Positions 18,434 through 26,852 of a stretch of DNA of 64,000 nt are shown here, in pieces. Positions within the stretch are counted from its first letter, which is position 1, and every line of letters starts with the position of its first letter. The notes under the pieces were generated by a model that saw nothing but the letters and a program-made list of their open reading frames with translations, made no database searches and had not been told where the DNA came from. Source of the DNA: an uncultured Roseibium sp. (GTDB lineage: Bacteria > Pseudomonadota > Alphaproteobacteria > Rhizobiales > Stappiaceae); assembly GCF_947494555.1 (NCBI RefSeq), contig NZ_CANLVF010000003.1:434001-498000 (forward strand), read 5' to 3'. A program made the translations under genes and the position numbers.

Positions 18434-19315
18434 ATGAAGATCGTAGAACTCCTGGAAAACGATCCGGGCCTTAAGGCCGGCGAACGCTATGCCGGCATTC
18501 TTGGCGCTTCACCGTCAAAAGGGGCACGCTCTCCCCTTCTCTGGAATGCCGCTTTTCAGGACTTCGGGCGGCCGGAACGCATGGTTCCGATGGATGTTCT
18601 GCCGGAAAAACTCGGTCAGGTTCTTGAGACGCTCGCCGGCGATACGGATTTCATCGGCGGTGCCGTAACCATGCCCTACAAGGAAAGCATTGCTGCCTGG
18701 CTGGGCAGTCATAGACTTTCACCGCAGGCGCTGAAAATCGGCGCTGTCAATTGCCTCTATCGAAATGATGCCGGAGAGCTATGCGGCACCAATACCGATG
18801 GCGAGGCGGCCCTTGCCGATATCAAAGCGTCCATTCCGGACCTTCGGGGTGTAGACACCTTGTTGATCGGGCCGGGTGGTGCGGGCAAAGCGGTTGCCGC
18901 ATTTCTGGCGGATGCCGGAGCCTCCCTGACGATCGTTTCAAGATCACCTGAAACTGCCAAAGACTTTTGCTCCGGGATCGGCGCTAAATCGGCCACCAAC
19001 GCCGACATAGGCGCGTTGATACCGGCATCCTCCCTGATCGTGAATTGCACCCCGGTCGGATTTGCCAACGGGGTCGCGAGCGAAAGCCCGATAGCAGCCG
19101 CCGACCTGGACCAGGTGCGGCCCGGCAGCCTCGTCTTCGATATCATTTACGACCCGCTAAAGACGCCGTTGCTGACCATGGCCGAAAAGAACGGCCTGGA
19201 AATCAAGAACGGATTGACCATGAACCTGCTGCAGGCCGTTCTCGGGTTTTCCAAGGCGACCAGGATCGCGGATCTGGACCGCATTTCAGCGAGTATGAAA
19301 AAAGCGGCTGGATGA
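18434..19315 (+). CDS. Shikimate dehydrogenase-like (AroE family) oxidoreductase
   Basis: The 293-residue protein keeps the AroE plan: N-terminal substrate domain with RSPLLWNAAF, catalytic Lys83 (AVTMPYKES) and Asp122 (GTNTDGEAAL), a Rossmann segment LLIGPGGAGKAV, and C-terminal GLTMNLLQAVLGF. The first serine of the SxS pair that binds the shikimate carboxylate is Ala31 (ARS), and the usual NVT before the lysine is AVT. It is probably a paralogue acting on a related polyol, not the housekeeping AroE. It follows the aldolase after 137 bases containing a hairpin and ends the plus-strand cluster. Confidence 0.78.
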   Translation: MKIVELLENDPGLKAGERYAGILGASPSKGARSPLLWNAAFQDFGRPERMVPMDVLPEKLGQVLETLAGDTDFIGGAVTMPYKESIAAWLGSHRLSPQALKIGAVNCLYRNDAGELCGTNTDGEAALADIKASIPDLRGVDTLLIGPGGAGKAVAAFLADAGASLTIVSRSPETAKDFCSGIGAKSATNADIGALIPASSLIVNCTPVGFANGVASESPIAAADLDQVRPGSLVFDIIYDPLKTPLLTMAEKNGLEIKNGLTMNLLQAVLGFSKATRIADLDRISASMKKAAG

Positions 19316-19362
19316 CTGATGTCATATAGTCTGGTGTCTTTAGAGGCCGCCTGAATTCGACG

Positions 19363-19836
19363 CTACGGCTGCACGTTGGTTGGCGTTTGAAACTCGCAAT
19401 AGATCGTTGAGTCTAGATATTTTTTCGGCCGCGCGAGATCACAGGTGACGCTGAATGGACCACCTGCCGACCCTGTGCCTGAGTCTCTAAACCCGAGGAG
19501 ACTCTGGCCGTTGTGCCTGATGACAAGTGCATAGACCAGCAGCTCGTCTCCGAACATATGTACGACCTTGACAGTTTTGATCGGCCCGACCGCAAACCTG
19601 CCGCTTGAGTCCGATCTGGTGCTGATTGAACGCTGGTCTTTGGAAACTTGTGTCGCATCAACCGTAGAAAGATATGAGCGTACCAAAACCACTTCCGCGC
19701 CTTCGACAGGCACACCATTCTCAAGGACGACACCTGAGATCTTTGGTGCCAGATCATGCGGCACGGGAAACAGAACGCAGGCTGGCAAAACGCCGCAGAC
19801 TGCGAACGACGCAAGCAAGCGGAACAAAAGGTTCAA
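19363..19836 (-). CDS. Putative lipoprotein with an Ig-like/carboxypeptidase-regulatory domain
   Basis: The 157-residue protein begins with a hydrophobic signal followed by LPAC, a lipobox that would put the lipidated cysteine near residue 20. Residues about 30-60 (ISGVVLENGVPVEGAEVVLVRS) look like a carboxypeptidase-regulatory or transthyretin-like strand pattern. The rest is unrecognised. The start is a TTG without a clear ribosome binding site. It converges with the AroE-like gene. Function unknown. Confidence 0.6.
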   Translation of the reverse strand: MNLLFRLLASFAVCGVLPACVLFPVPHDLAPKISGVVLENGVPVEGAEVVLVRSYLSTVDATQVSKDQRSISTRSDSSGRFAVGPIKTVKVVHMFGDELLVYALVIRHNGQSLLGFRDSGTGSAGGPFSVTCDLARPKKYLDSTIYCEFQTPTNVQP

Positions 19837-19936
19837 AACGAAGACCGATTCTCTGGCTCAAGAACTAACGATATCGTCAGAACAGTGACGAAAAGCTTGG
19901 CCGATCTATGGCGCTCCGCTTTTTCAGACTGGATCG

Positions 19937-20482
19937 CTACTCCACCGGAAAATCAATTCGCGGCAGGCGGGTGCGAGAGCGGTAGAGGTGGCGTTCGGTG
20001 GGAACGTCGGAGCTGTAGAAATAAGTGTCGTCGACCTCATCCAGCGGGATGCGGCGTTGCAGGGGCGCCGTGCCGTTCTTGCTCGACAGGATAAGTCCGT
20101 TCCCGGACCATTCCTCCACACGTGCTGAATGACAAGGCATGCCGGCATACTCGCCACTGACTTCAAACCAGACCATGATGTCATGGACCTGCGGTTCGTC
20201 GACGGCGGTCCATTCCTCTTCCAGAACCGTCAGCATGGGAACGCCTGAGAACGGCGTATAGCCGTAGAGTGGGTACGTTCCGGTGGCCCAGCCATGGCAG
20301 AAATAGCGTTCCGGTAGGCGCGTAGTCGGCTTGGGAACCCAGACACGGACAGGCGTTCCCCCGTTTGTGCGGGCGTATTTGATATTGCCCCAGGCATTGG
20401 GATTGCGCTCCTGCCAGGCGCGCGGAACAATGCCATGGCAGGTGAGTGTTTCCGGCATGTCGTTGGGATCAATCGGTTGCAC
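19937..20482 (-). CDS. Conserved-looking hypothetical protein
   Basis: I do not recognise this protein of about 181 residues. It is rich in Trp, Tyr and Pro (PRAWQERNPNAWGNIKYA, YFCHGWATGTYPLYGYTPFSG), has no signal peptide or membrane segment, and ends with a basic strand (RHLYRSRTRLPRIDFPVE). A GTG start at 20482 has AAGGA 6 bases upstream; a TTG at 20506 would add eight residues. It lies between a lipoprotein gene and a LysR gene on the same strand. Confidence 0.55.
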   Translation of the reverse strand: MQPIDPNDMPETLTCHGIVPRAWQERNPNAWGNIKYARTNGGTPVRVWVPKPTTRLPERYFCHGWATGTYPLYGYTPFSGVPMLTVLEEEWTAVDEPQVHDIMVWFEVSGEYAGMPCHSARVEEWSGNGLILSSKNGTAPLQRRIPLDEVDDTYFYSSDVPTERHLYRSRTRLPRIDFPVE

Positions 20483-20581
20483 GTGTTGTCCTTTCAAAAA
20501 ACGCAATCAACGACACCGATGCCAAAATGAACGCCTTTTCAGACATGAGATCAAGTGCAAGACGCTAACCCGAGAACGCAA

Positions 20582-21487
20582 TCAACCCTCCTCCGCCGCT
20601 GAAATCAGCCAGTTTCGCACTCGTTCCGCATTTTCGCTGAGCGGTCGCGACTTCGACCAGACGAGATAAAACCCCATGCCCGTCCGCCAGCTCCAGTCCT
20701 GGCGGGCACTGACAAGACTGTTCTCGATCAGTGGAAAGGCGAGATGGTTCCAGCCGAACGCAAAGCCTTCGCCCGAGATGGCCGCGTTGAGGACGAGCGC
20801 ATAGTCATTGAGACGCAACCCGGAGGGTGGGATCGCGACCTCACAGCCTTGCGCATCGAACCAGTCCTTCCAACTGGGGCGTTCGCGGACCGGTTCTTCG
20901 AGATGGATCAACGTGTGTTCAAGAATGTCTTCCTTGCACTTTAGGTCGCTGGCAGACATCAAGGCGGGACTGGCAATCGGATAAATCACCTCCTCAGCGA
21001 TCAGCGAGGCGTTGCAGCCCGGCCAGCGTCCGTCGCCGCGACGCACTGCGAGCGTGATGCCGCCATCGTCAATATCGGGCTCCCGGTCGCTTGACTGCAG
21101 GCGCAGGTCGATATCGGGGTGAAGGTCGCGCAGGGTTCTCAGACGCGGCATCATCCAATAGGTGTTGAAGGCGGTCGAAGCACACAGGGTGACAATGGCA
21201 TTTCTGGCTTCCGCCTGGACAGAACGTGTCGCTTCGAGGATCTGGTGCAGGCCCTTGGAAAGCTCGGCGTAAAACCGCGCACCGACGGGCGTCAGCTCCA
21301 CCTTCTTGTGCGCCCGACGAAACAGCGGTGCGCCGAGCGCGTTTTCAAGATTTTTGACTGCGGCACTAACGGCCGGTTGCTGCACATTCAGTTCTGCCGC
21401 CGCGCGGGTGAAGGAGCCATGCCTCGCGGCAGCCTCAAAAATGAGGATGTAGCGCGGAGAACCAACGATCTTCCAAAGGTTTTGCAT
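20582..21487 (-). CDS. LysR family transcriptional regulator (GcvA-like)
   Basis: The 301-residue protein has an N-terminal winged HTH (about 10-70: FEAAARHGSFTRAAAELNVQQPAVSAAVKNLE) and a LysR substrate domain with the GcvA-like IDLRLQSSDREPDIDDGGITLAVRRGDGRWPG. It is divergent from the mttB-enolase-dehydrogenase operon, which it probably controls. Its ATG lies inside the left arm of a perfect inverted repeat (21482-21504), and no ribosome binding site is visible, so its mRNA may be leaderless or poorly translated. Confidence 0.88.
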   Translation of the reverse strand: MQNLWKIVGSPRYILIFEAAARHGSFTRAAAELNVQQPAVSAAVKNLENALGAPLFRRAHKKVELTPVGARFYAELSKGLHQILEATRSVQAEARNAIVTLCASTAFNTYWMMPRLRTLRDLHPDIDLRLQSSDREPDIDDGGITLAVRRGDGRWPGCNASLIAEEVIYPIASPALMSASDLKCKEDILEHTLIHLEEPVRERPSWKDWFDAQGCEVAIPPSGLRLNDYALVLNAAISGEGFAFGWNHLAFPLIENSLVSARQDWSWRTGMGFYLVWSKSRPLSENAERVRNWLISAAEEG

Positions 21488-21504
21488 AATTTCAGTTTAT
21501 GCAA
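21482..21504. promoter_or_regulatory. Perfect inverted repeat, LysR-type box
   Basis: TTGCATAA (21482-21489) and TTATGCAA (21497-21504) are exact inverted repeats around a 7-base centre and contain a T-N11-A core (21487-21499). The box lies between the divergent LysR and mttB genes and overlaps the LysR start codon, consistent with autoregulation and control of the operon. Confidence 0.65.
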
Positions 21505-21582
21505 TGCGTGAATTTTTTCAATCGTCACAAGGCTTGTCCAAAGCGCTAGATTTTCGGGATCGGTCCATGGAAAGGCGACGAG

Positions 21583-23097
21583 ATGGCAAGACGTTCACGT
21601 GCTGCACGCGGGCGGAGCGCGGAGGCAAAGCCCGGGGCACCGTTCATCCGGCGCGTGCTGCCCTATTTCGAAATTCTTGATGAAGAAAGCCTGACGGCAC
21701 TCGAAACCCAGGTCGACTGGATTTTTGAAGATGTGGGCGTGGCTTTCAGAGACGATCCCGAAGCCTTGCGGATCTGGGCCGAAGCTGGAGCACGCATTGA
21801 AGGCGATCTCGTGCGCGCGGATGCGTCCTGGATCCGTTCCTTGTGTGGCAAGGCACCACGGAAGTTTATCCAGCGCGCACGCAACCCGGAAAGGTCGGTC
21901 ACGATCGGTGGCGACAACCAGGTGTTTGCTCCGGTCTACGGATCGCCCTTCGTGCGCGACCTTGAAGGCGGGCGCCGCTACGGAGACCAGGCAAGCTTCG
22001 AGAAGCTGGTGAAGCTTACCTACATGCATCCCCACCTTCACCATGGCGGCTTCGTGACCTGCGAGCCCTGCGACGTGCCTGTCTCGAAACGCCATCTCGA
22101 CATGCTCTTTGCTCACATGACACTGAGCGACAAGCCGCATCTTGGCGCGATCACGGAGATGAGCCGGGCCGAAGACAGCGTCGCGATGGCCGAGATTGTG
22201 TTCGGCCGGGATGTGATGGAGCAGGACTGCGTCATCATGGGCAACGTCAACACGAACTCGCCGCTTCTGGTGGACAAGGTGGCGAGCGAGGCCGTGCGCG
22301 TTTATTGCGGACGTGGCCAGGGCATCGTCGTCGTGCCGTTCATCCTGTCCGGAGCGATGGGGCCGGTTTCGACAGCCGCATCCGTCTGTCAGGCGATGGC
22401 CGAGGCGATGATGGTCTGCGCCTTTTCACAGATCGTACGGCCCGGCGCACCGTTTGTGCTCGGCAACTTCCTCAGTTCGATGAGCCTGAAGAGCGGAGCG
22501 CCAACGTTCGGAATGCCCGAACCTGTGGTGTCGAACTATGTCATCGGGCAACTTGCGCGCCGCGCAGGCCTGCCGCTGAGATGCGGCGGGTCATTGACAG
22601 CCTCGAAAATTGAAGATGCGCAGGCTGCCTATGAGAGCGCTGATTCAATGCATTCGACGATGCTTGCGGGTGCAAATTTCGTTCTGCATTCCGCCGGGTG
22701 GCTCGAAGGCGGGCTTTGCACCGGATTTGAAAAACTGATCATGGATGCGGACCGGCTGGGGTCCTACGAGAAGATCCTCTCCGGCGGGCTGGACACATCG
22801 GAAGAAGCATTTGCCCGCGACGCCTACGGCGAAGTCGGGCCCGGCGGTCATTTCCTCGGATCGGCGCACACGATGCGGAATTATCAGACAGCCTTTTACG
22901 AACCGCGTCTCTCAGACAGCGAAAATGTCGAAAGCTGGGAAGAAGGCGGATCGAAGGATATGCGCCAGCGTGCCTTCGAACGGTGGCAAGCGATGCTGGC
23001 CGATTATCAGGAGCCGCCTATGGATCCGGCGACGCGCGAGGAACTGGAGGCCTACGTGGCCCGGCGGAAGGAGGAGCTTCCAGATGCCTGGTATTAA
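21583..23097 (+). CDS. MttB-family methyltransferase (trimethylamine/betaine methyltransferase-like, non-pyrrolysine)
   Basis: The 504-residue protein aligns with the MttB superfamily: FEDVGVAFRDDPEALRIWAEAGA near the start, VFAPVYGSPFVRDLEGG, MGNVNTNSPLLVDK, and GPGGHFLGSAHTM near the end. No in-frame amber codon exists, so it is a non-pyrrolysine member like glycine-betaine or proline-betaine methyltransferases. Characterised members move a methyl group to a corrinoid protein, but no corrinoid protein or activase gene is seen in this window. It is first in an operon with an enolase-family enzyme and a GcvT-type flavoprotein, pointing to demethylation of a quaternary amine. Purines (AAAGG) lie upstream of the ATG. 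Confidence 0.85.
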   Translation: MARRSRAARGRSAEAKPGAPFIRRVLPYFEILDEESLTALETQVDWIFEDVGVAFRDDPEALRIWAEAGARIEGDLVRADASWIRSLCGKAPRKFIQRARNPERSVTIGGDNQVFAPVYGSPFVRDLEGGRRYGDQASFEKLVKLTYMHPHLHHGGFVTCEPCDVPVSKRHLDMLFAHMTLSDKPHLGAITEMSRAEDSVAMAEIVFGRDVMEQDCVIMGNVNTNSPLLVDKVASEAVRVYCGRGQGIVVVPFILSGAMGPVSTAASVCQAMAEAMMVCAFSQIVRPGAPFVLGNFLSSMSLKSGAPTFGMPEPVVSNYVIGQLARRAGLPLRCGGSLTASKIEDAQAAYESADSMHSTMLAGANFVLHSAGWLEGGLCTGFEKLIMDADRLGSYEKILSGGLDTSEEAFARDAYGEVGPGGHFLGSAHTMRNYQTAFYEPRLSDSENVESWEEGGSKDMRQRAFERWQAMLADYQEPPMDPATREELEAYVARRKEELPDAWY

Positions 23098-24259
23098 GAT
23101 CACGGCAGTGAAAACGACACCGGTCAACATTCCGCTTGAAAAGCCGATGTGGTGGACGGGCGGCCACTATCCCGGCACGTCCAAGATCGTCATCGAAGTG
23201 GAAACCGACCAGGGACTGGTCGGGCTCGGCGAAGCTCCTTCGGTAGATGTGCTTGCATCCGTGAAAGCCATGGGCGAGCGGCTGATCGGGTCCGATCCGC
23301 TGGATATTGCCGGCTGCGAAAGTCTGTGCGTTCCGCCCTGGCAGATCGTGCAGAACACGGACGACAGTTCGGTCGTGAAGGCATTCGGCGCAATCGAGAT
23401 CGCGCTCTGGGACCTGCGCGGCAAGGTCACCGGAGAACCTTTATACCGGCTGCTCGGCGGCGCGGTGCGCAAGGACATTCCCTTCACCGAGTATTTCGCG
23501 TTCCGGCATGGCGGCGAAACAAGTCCGGACGAAGTTGCCGACTATTGCCTGCGCATGCGCGAAGAACACGGTGCGACCATGTTCGAGGGCAAGTTGATCC
23601 TCGGTGACCCGAAACTGGAAATCGATACCGTCAAGGCGCTGAGGGAGGCGCTCGGTCCGGACGACATGATCCGCCTGGACAGCAACATGCAATGGTCGCT
23701 CCCCAGCGCGATCCGGATATTCCGGGAGATCGAGCCTTATGACATCCGCAACTACGAAGACCCGGTTGCGACGTTCGAGGAAATGGCGGAACTTCGCAGA
23801 CACTCCTCCATCCGGCTCTCCACCCATGTGCCCGACATCCGCCGCGCAGTCAGCCTCGGCGCACCGGACTATATCGTCACCAACTTTGCGGTGCTGGGCG
23901 GCATCTCCCGCACCGTGCGCTTTGTCGGGGCGTGCGAGGCGATGGGCATAGGTTTCTGGTGCTATTCGGGCGATGCGGGCATCGCGACCGCAGGCTATCT
24001 GCATATGTCGGCGGCAATGCCCTGGATTACCGAGCCGAGCCAGTCGCTGTTCCGCTGGCAGGTCGGCGATGTGATCGAAGGTGGACCGTTCCGCCAGAAG
24101 GACAACCTCATCGCCGCTCCGGAAGGTCCGGGGCTCGGCGTCACGCTCGATCGCGACGCATTGGCACATTGGCACCGGCACCTGGTCGATAACGGACCGC
24201 TCGATCATTTCCATGACCCCGCAATGCCGGGCAGCTTCAGGCGGCTGCCGCTCAATTGA
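23084..24259 (+). CDS. Mandelate racemase/muconate lactonizing (enolase superfamily) enzyme, divergent
   Basis: The 391-residue protein has the capping domain (about 1-125) and barrel of the enolase superfamily. GGAGGAG precedes the ATG, which overlaps the mttB end by 14 bases. Metal ligands Asp199 (LDSN) and Glu225 (NYEDP) are clear. The third ligand position reads STHVPD (His248 where Asn or Asp is usual). The KxK place reads EGKLIL, with only Lys170, and the sixth-strand lysine of racemases is absent. Acid sugar dehydratase or betaine isomerase is possible; the residues do not fit a known subgroup well. Translation is coupled to mttB. Confidence 0.8.
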   Translation: MPGIKITAVKTTPVNIPLEKPMWWTGGHYPGTSKIVIEVETDQGLVGLGEAPSVDVLASVKAMGERLIGSDPLDIAGCESLCVPPWQIVQNTDDSSVVKAFGAIEIALWDLRGKVTGEPLYRLLGGAVRKDIPFTEYFAFRHGGETSPDEVADYCLRMREEHGATMFEGKLILGDPKLEIDTVKALREALGPDDMIRLDSNMQWSLPSAIRIFREIEPYDIRNYEDPVATFEEMAELRRHSSIRLSTHVPDIRRAVSLGAPDYIVTNFAVLGGISRTVRFVGACEAMGIGFWCYSGDAGIATAGYLHMSAAMPWITEPSQSLFRWQVGDVIEGGPFRQKDNLIAAPEGPGLGVTLDRDALAHWHRHLVDNGPLDHFHDPAMPGSFRRLPLN

Positions 24260-24266
24260 GGAGACA

Positions 24267-26735
24267 ATGATGCCCGAGATCCAGAAAGACGAGACCGGTA
24301 GCGGCAAACAACTGCCCAGCCATGCACGCGTTGTGGTGATCGGCGGCGGTGTCGTCGGCTGTTCCATCCTGTTTCACCTCGCCAAATTCGGCTGGAAGGA
24401 TGTCGTCCTTCTGGAGCGCGACGAGCTGACTTCCGGGTCGTCCTGGCACGCCGCCGGACAGATCCACACGATCAGTTCCGATCCGAATATCTCACGCCTG
24501 CAGTCTTACACGATCGATCTCTACCGGGAGATCGAGGAGATCTCCGGGCACAGTGTCGGGCTGCACATCACCGGCGGTTTTTATCTGGCGTCGACGAAAG
24601 ACTGGTACGGCTACCTGAAGCGGGAACGCTCGAAAGCCCGCTACATGGGCCTTTCGCAGGAGTTCATCAGCCCCCAGGAAGTTGCCGAACGCCACCCGCT
24701 GATCGACCCCAAACACTATTACGCTGCGCTTTGGGACGACCAGGACGGGGATCTCGACCCGTCTAGCGCGACCTATGCCTTTGCCAAGGCCGCCCGGCAC
24801 CACGGCGCACAGTATTTCACCCATACGCCTGCAACGGCGACACGTCAGCGCGCGGACGGCTCCTGGGATGTCACGACACCCAAAGGCGTGATCAACGCCG
24901 AACACATTGTCAATTGCGGTGGCCTTTGGGCACGCGAGGTCGGGACCATGCAAGGGCTTCACTTGCCCGTGCAACCCATGGAACATCATTACCTGATCAC
25001 CGAACCGATCCCGGAGATCGAAGAGCGGATGAAGCAGGGCGAGGCAGGCCGCCTTCCCGCCGGGATCGATTATGAAGCCAATATCTATTTCCGCCAGGAA
25101 CGCCACGGCATGCTGCTCGGCACCTATGAGCCGAAGGGCACGCCGTGGAAAGTGGACGGCACGCCCTGGAGCTTCGGGCACGAATTGCTGCAGCCCGATA
25201 TCGACCGTGTCGCCGATCGGCTCGAGATGTCCTTTGAGCGCATTCCGGCCATGGGACATGCCGGCATCAAGAATATCGTCAACGGACCATTCACCTTCGG
25301 TCCGGACGGGAACCCGATGATTGGCCCCGTTCCGGGCATGCGAAACTACTGGTGCGCCGTCGGTGTCATGGCGGGCTTCTGCCAGGGCGGCGGCGTCGGC
25401 CTGACGATGGCTGAATGGATGATCGACGGCGAGCCGTCAATCGACGTGTGGGCCATGGATGTCGCGCGTTTCGGCGATTTCGCCACGCCCGACTGGGGTA
25501 CCGTCAAGTCGACGGAAAATTACGAACGCCGGTTCGTGATGACCTTCCCAAACGAAACTCTGCCCAAGGGCCGCCGCCAGAAGACCACGGCCCTTTACGA
25601 CAGGCTGGTTAGCAAAGGTGCAGTGATGGGCCAGGGCTTCGGGTTGGAGCACGCGCTCTGGTTTGCGGACGGACCGGAGGATGCACACGAAGATCCGACC
25701 TTCCAGCGCAGCCGCTGTCATGACTATGTTGCCCGCGAAGTAAAGGCCGTGCGCGAGGCTGTCGGCGGCATTGAAATCGCTAACTTCGCCAAGCATGAAT
25801 TCAAAGGTCCGGGCGCGCGCGCCTATCTCGACAATGTACTCGCCGGGCATGTTCCCAAACCCGGTCGCCTGACACTGACGCCAATGCTAACCGAGGCAGG
25901 CAGGCTTTACGGCGACCTGACGGTCGCCTGTCTTGAAGAAGAGCATTTCATGCTGTTCGGATCGGGTGCGATGCAGGAGGCGCACCGGCGCTGGTTTCAG
26001 CGCAACCTGCCCTCCGATATAACCTACGCCAATGTCTCTGACGACTGGCACGGTCTTGCTTTGTCCGGACCGAAATCCCGCAACTTGCTGCAGCGTCTGA
26101 TGCGGGAAGACATCTCCGCGGACAGTTTCAGGTTCCGCGATCTTCGCCGGACATTTGTCGCCGGTGTTCCGGTCATCCTAAACCGCATCAGCTTTTCCGG
26201 TGAACTGGGCTACGAGGTCTACTGCCGCCCCCAGTACCTGCTTCGTCTTGCCGAAGCTGTCGAAGAAGCCGGAGCGGATTTCGGATATCGCTGGTATGGC
26301 GCGCGTGCGCTCATGTCGATGCGGCTGGAAAAAGGCTGGGGTGTCTGGACGCTCGACTACCGGCCTGATTTTAATGCGGTCGAAAGCAACATGGACATCT
26401 TCATCAACTGGAAGAAGGACTTTGTCGGCAAGAAAGCCACTGAAACCTTCCGCGCACAAGGCGTGAAGCAAAAGCTTGTCACCATGACGATCGATGTCGA
26501 CGGCATTGATGTGTCCAATGACGAAGCCATCCTGAAGGACGGCGCCGCAGTCGGATATGTTTCCTCCGGCGGGTACGCGCACCACGTCAATCGTTCGATG
26601 GCAATGGGGTATGTGGCAACAGAGCACAGCACACCGGGAACGGCCCTCAAGGTTGAGATCCTGGGTGAGTTCTTCGATGCGGAAGTCCTTGGCACTCCGA
26701 TCTATGATGCGAACGGGGCGAACATGCGGGCGTAG
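24267..26735 (+). CDS. FAD-dependent dimethylglycine/sarcosine dehydrogenase-like protein with GcvT domain
   Basis: The 822-residue protein combines a DAO-type FAD domain (about 20-400: VVVIGGGVVGCSILFHLAKFG), whose SSWHAAGQ holds the histidine that binds FAD covalently in relatives, with a GcvT aminomethyltransferase-like half (about 440-815: RRTFVAGVPVILNRISFSGELGYE). Relatives oxidise N-methyl groups of dimethylglycine or sarcosine and pass the formaldehyde unit to tetrahydrofolate. GAGGAG lies before paired ATGs (24267, 24270). Third gene of the operon, it likely removes methyl groups left after MttB action. Confidence 0.88.
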   Translation: MMPEIQKDETGSGKQLPSHARVVVIGGGVVGCSILFHLAKFGWKDVVLLERDELTSGSSWHAAGQIHTISSDPNISRLQSYTIDLYREIEEISGHSVGLHITGGFYLASTKDWYGYLKRERSKARYMGLSQEFISPQEVAERHPLIDPKHYYAALWDDQDGDLDPSSATYAFAKAARHHGAQYFTHTPATATRQRADGSWDVTTPKGVINAEHIVNCGGLWAREVGTMQGLHLPVQPMEHHYLITEPIPEIEERMKQGEAGRLPAGIDYEANIYFRQERHGMLLGTYEPKGTPWKVDGTPWSFGHELLQPDIDRVADRLEMSFERIPAMGHAGIKNIVNGPFTFGPDGNPMIGPVPGMRNYWCAVGVMAGFCQGGGVGLTMAEWMIDGEPSIDVWAMDVARFGDFATPDWGTVKSTENYERRFVMTFPNETLPKGRRQKTTALYDRLVSKGAVMGQGFGLEHALWFADGPEDAHEDPTFQRSRCHDYVAREVKAVREAVGGIEIANFAKHEFKGPGARAYLDNVLAGHVPKPGRLTLTPMLTEAGRLYGDLTVACLEEEHFMLFGSGAMQEAHRRWFQRNLPSDITYANVSDDWHGLALSGPKSRNLLQRLMREDISADSFRFRDLRRTFVAGVPVILNRISFSGELGYEVYCRPQYLLRLAEAVEEAGADFGYRWYGARALMSMRLEKGWGVWTLDYRPDFNAVESNMDIFINWKKDFVGKKATETFRAQGVKQKLVTMTIDVDGIDVSNDEAILKDGAAVGYVSSGGYAHHVNRSMAMGYVATEHSTPGTALKVEILGEFFDAEVLGTPIYDANGANMRA

Positions 26736-26852
26736 CGGTTCGACCCGAAGTGCCGTTGAGGCTTGCCGGTTCTTGCGTTGACGTTTTGTGATTGCGCAGA
26801 AAAACGCTTCAACAAGGTTTTGGCAGCGATCGCATTGCTGTAAACGGTTCAG

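Noticed and set aside
22745-23083. Upstream extension of the enolase-type reading frame
   Set aside because: It overlaps the mttB gene in another frame; GGAGGAG and the family N-terminus fix the start at 23084.
23441-24367. 308-codon open frame antisense to the enolase-type gene
   Set aside because: Composition typical of an antisense frame and no start signal; the sense protein is a clear superfamily member.
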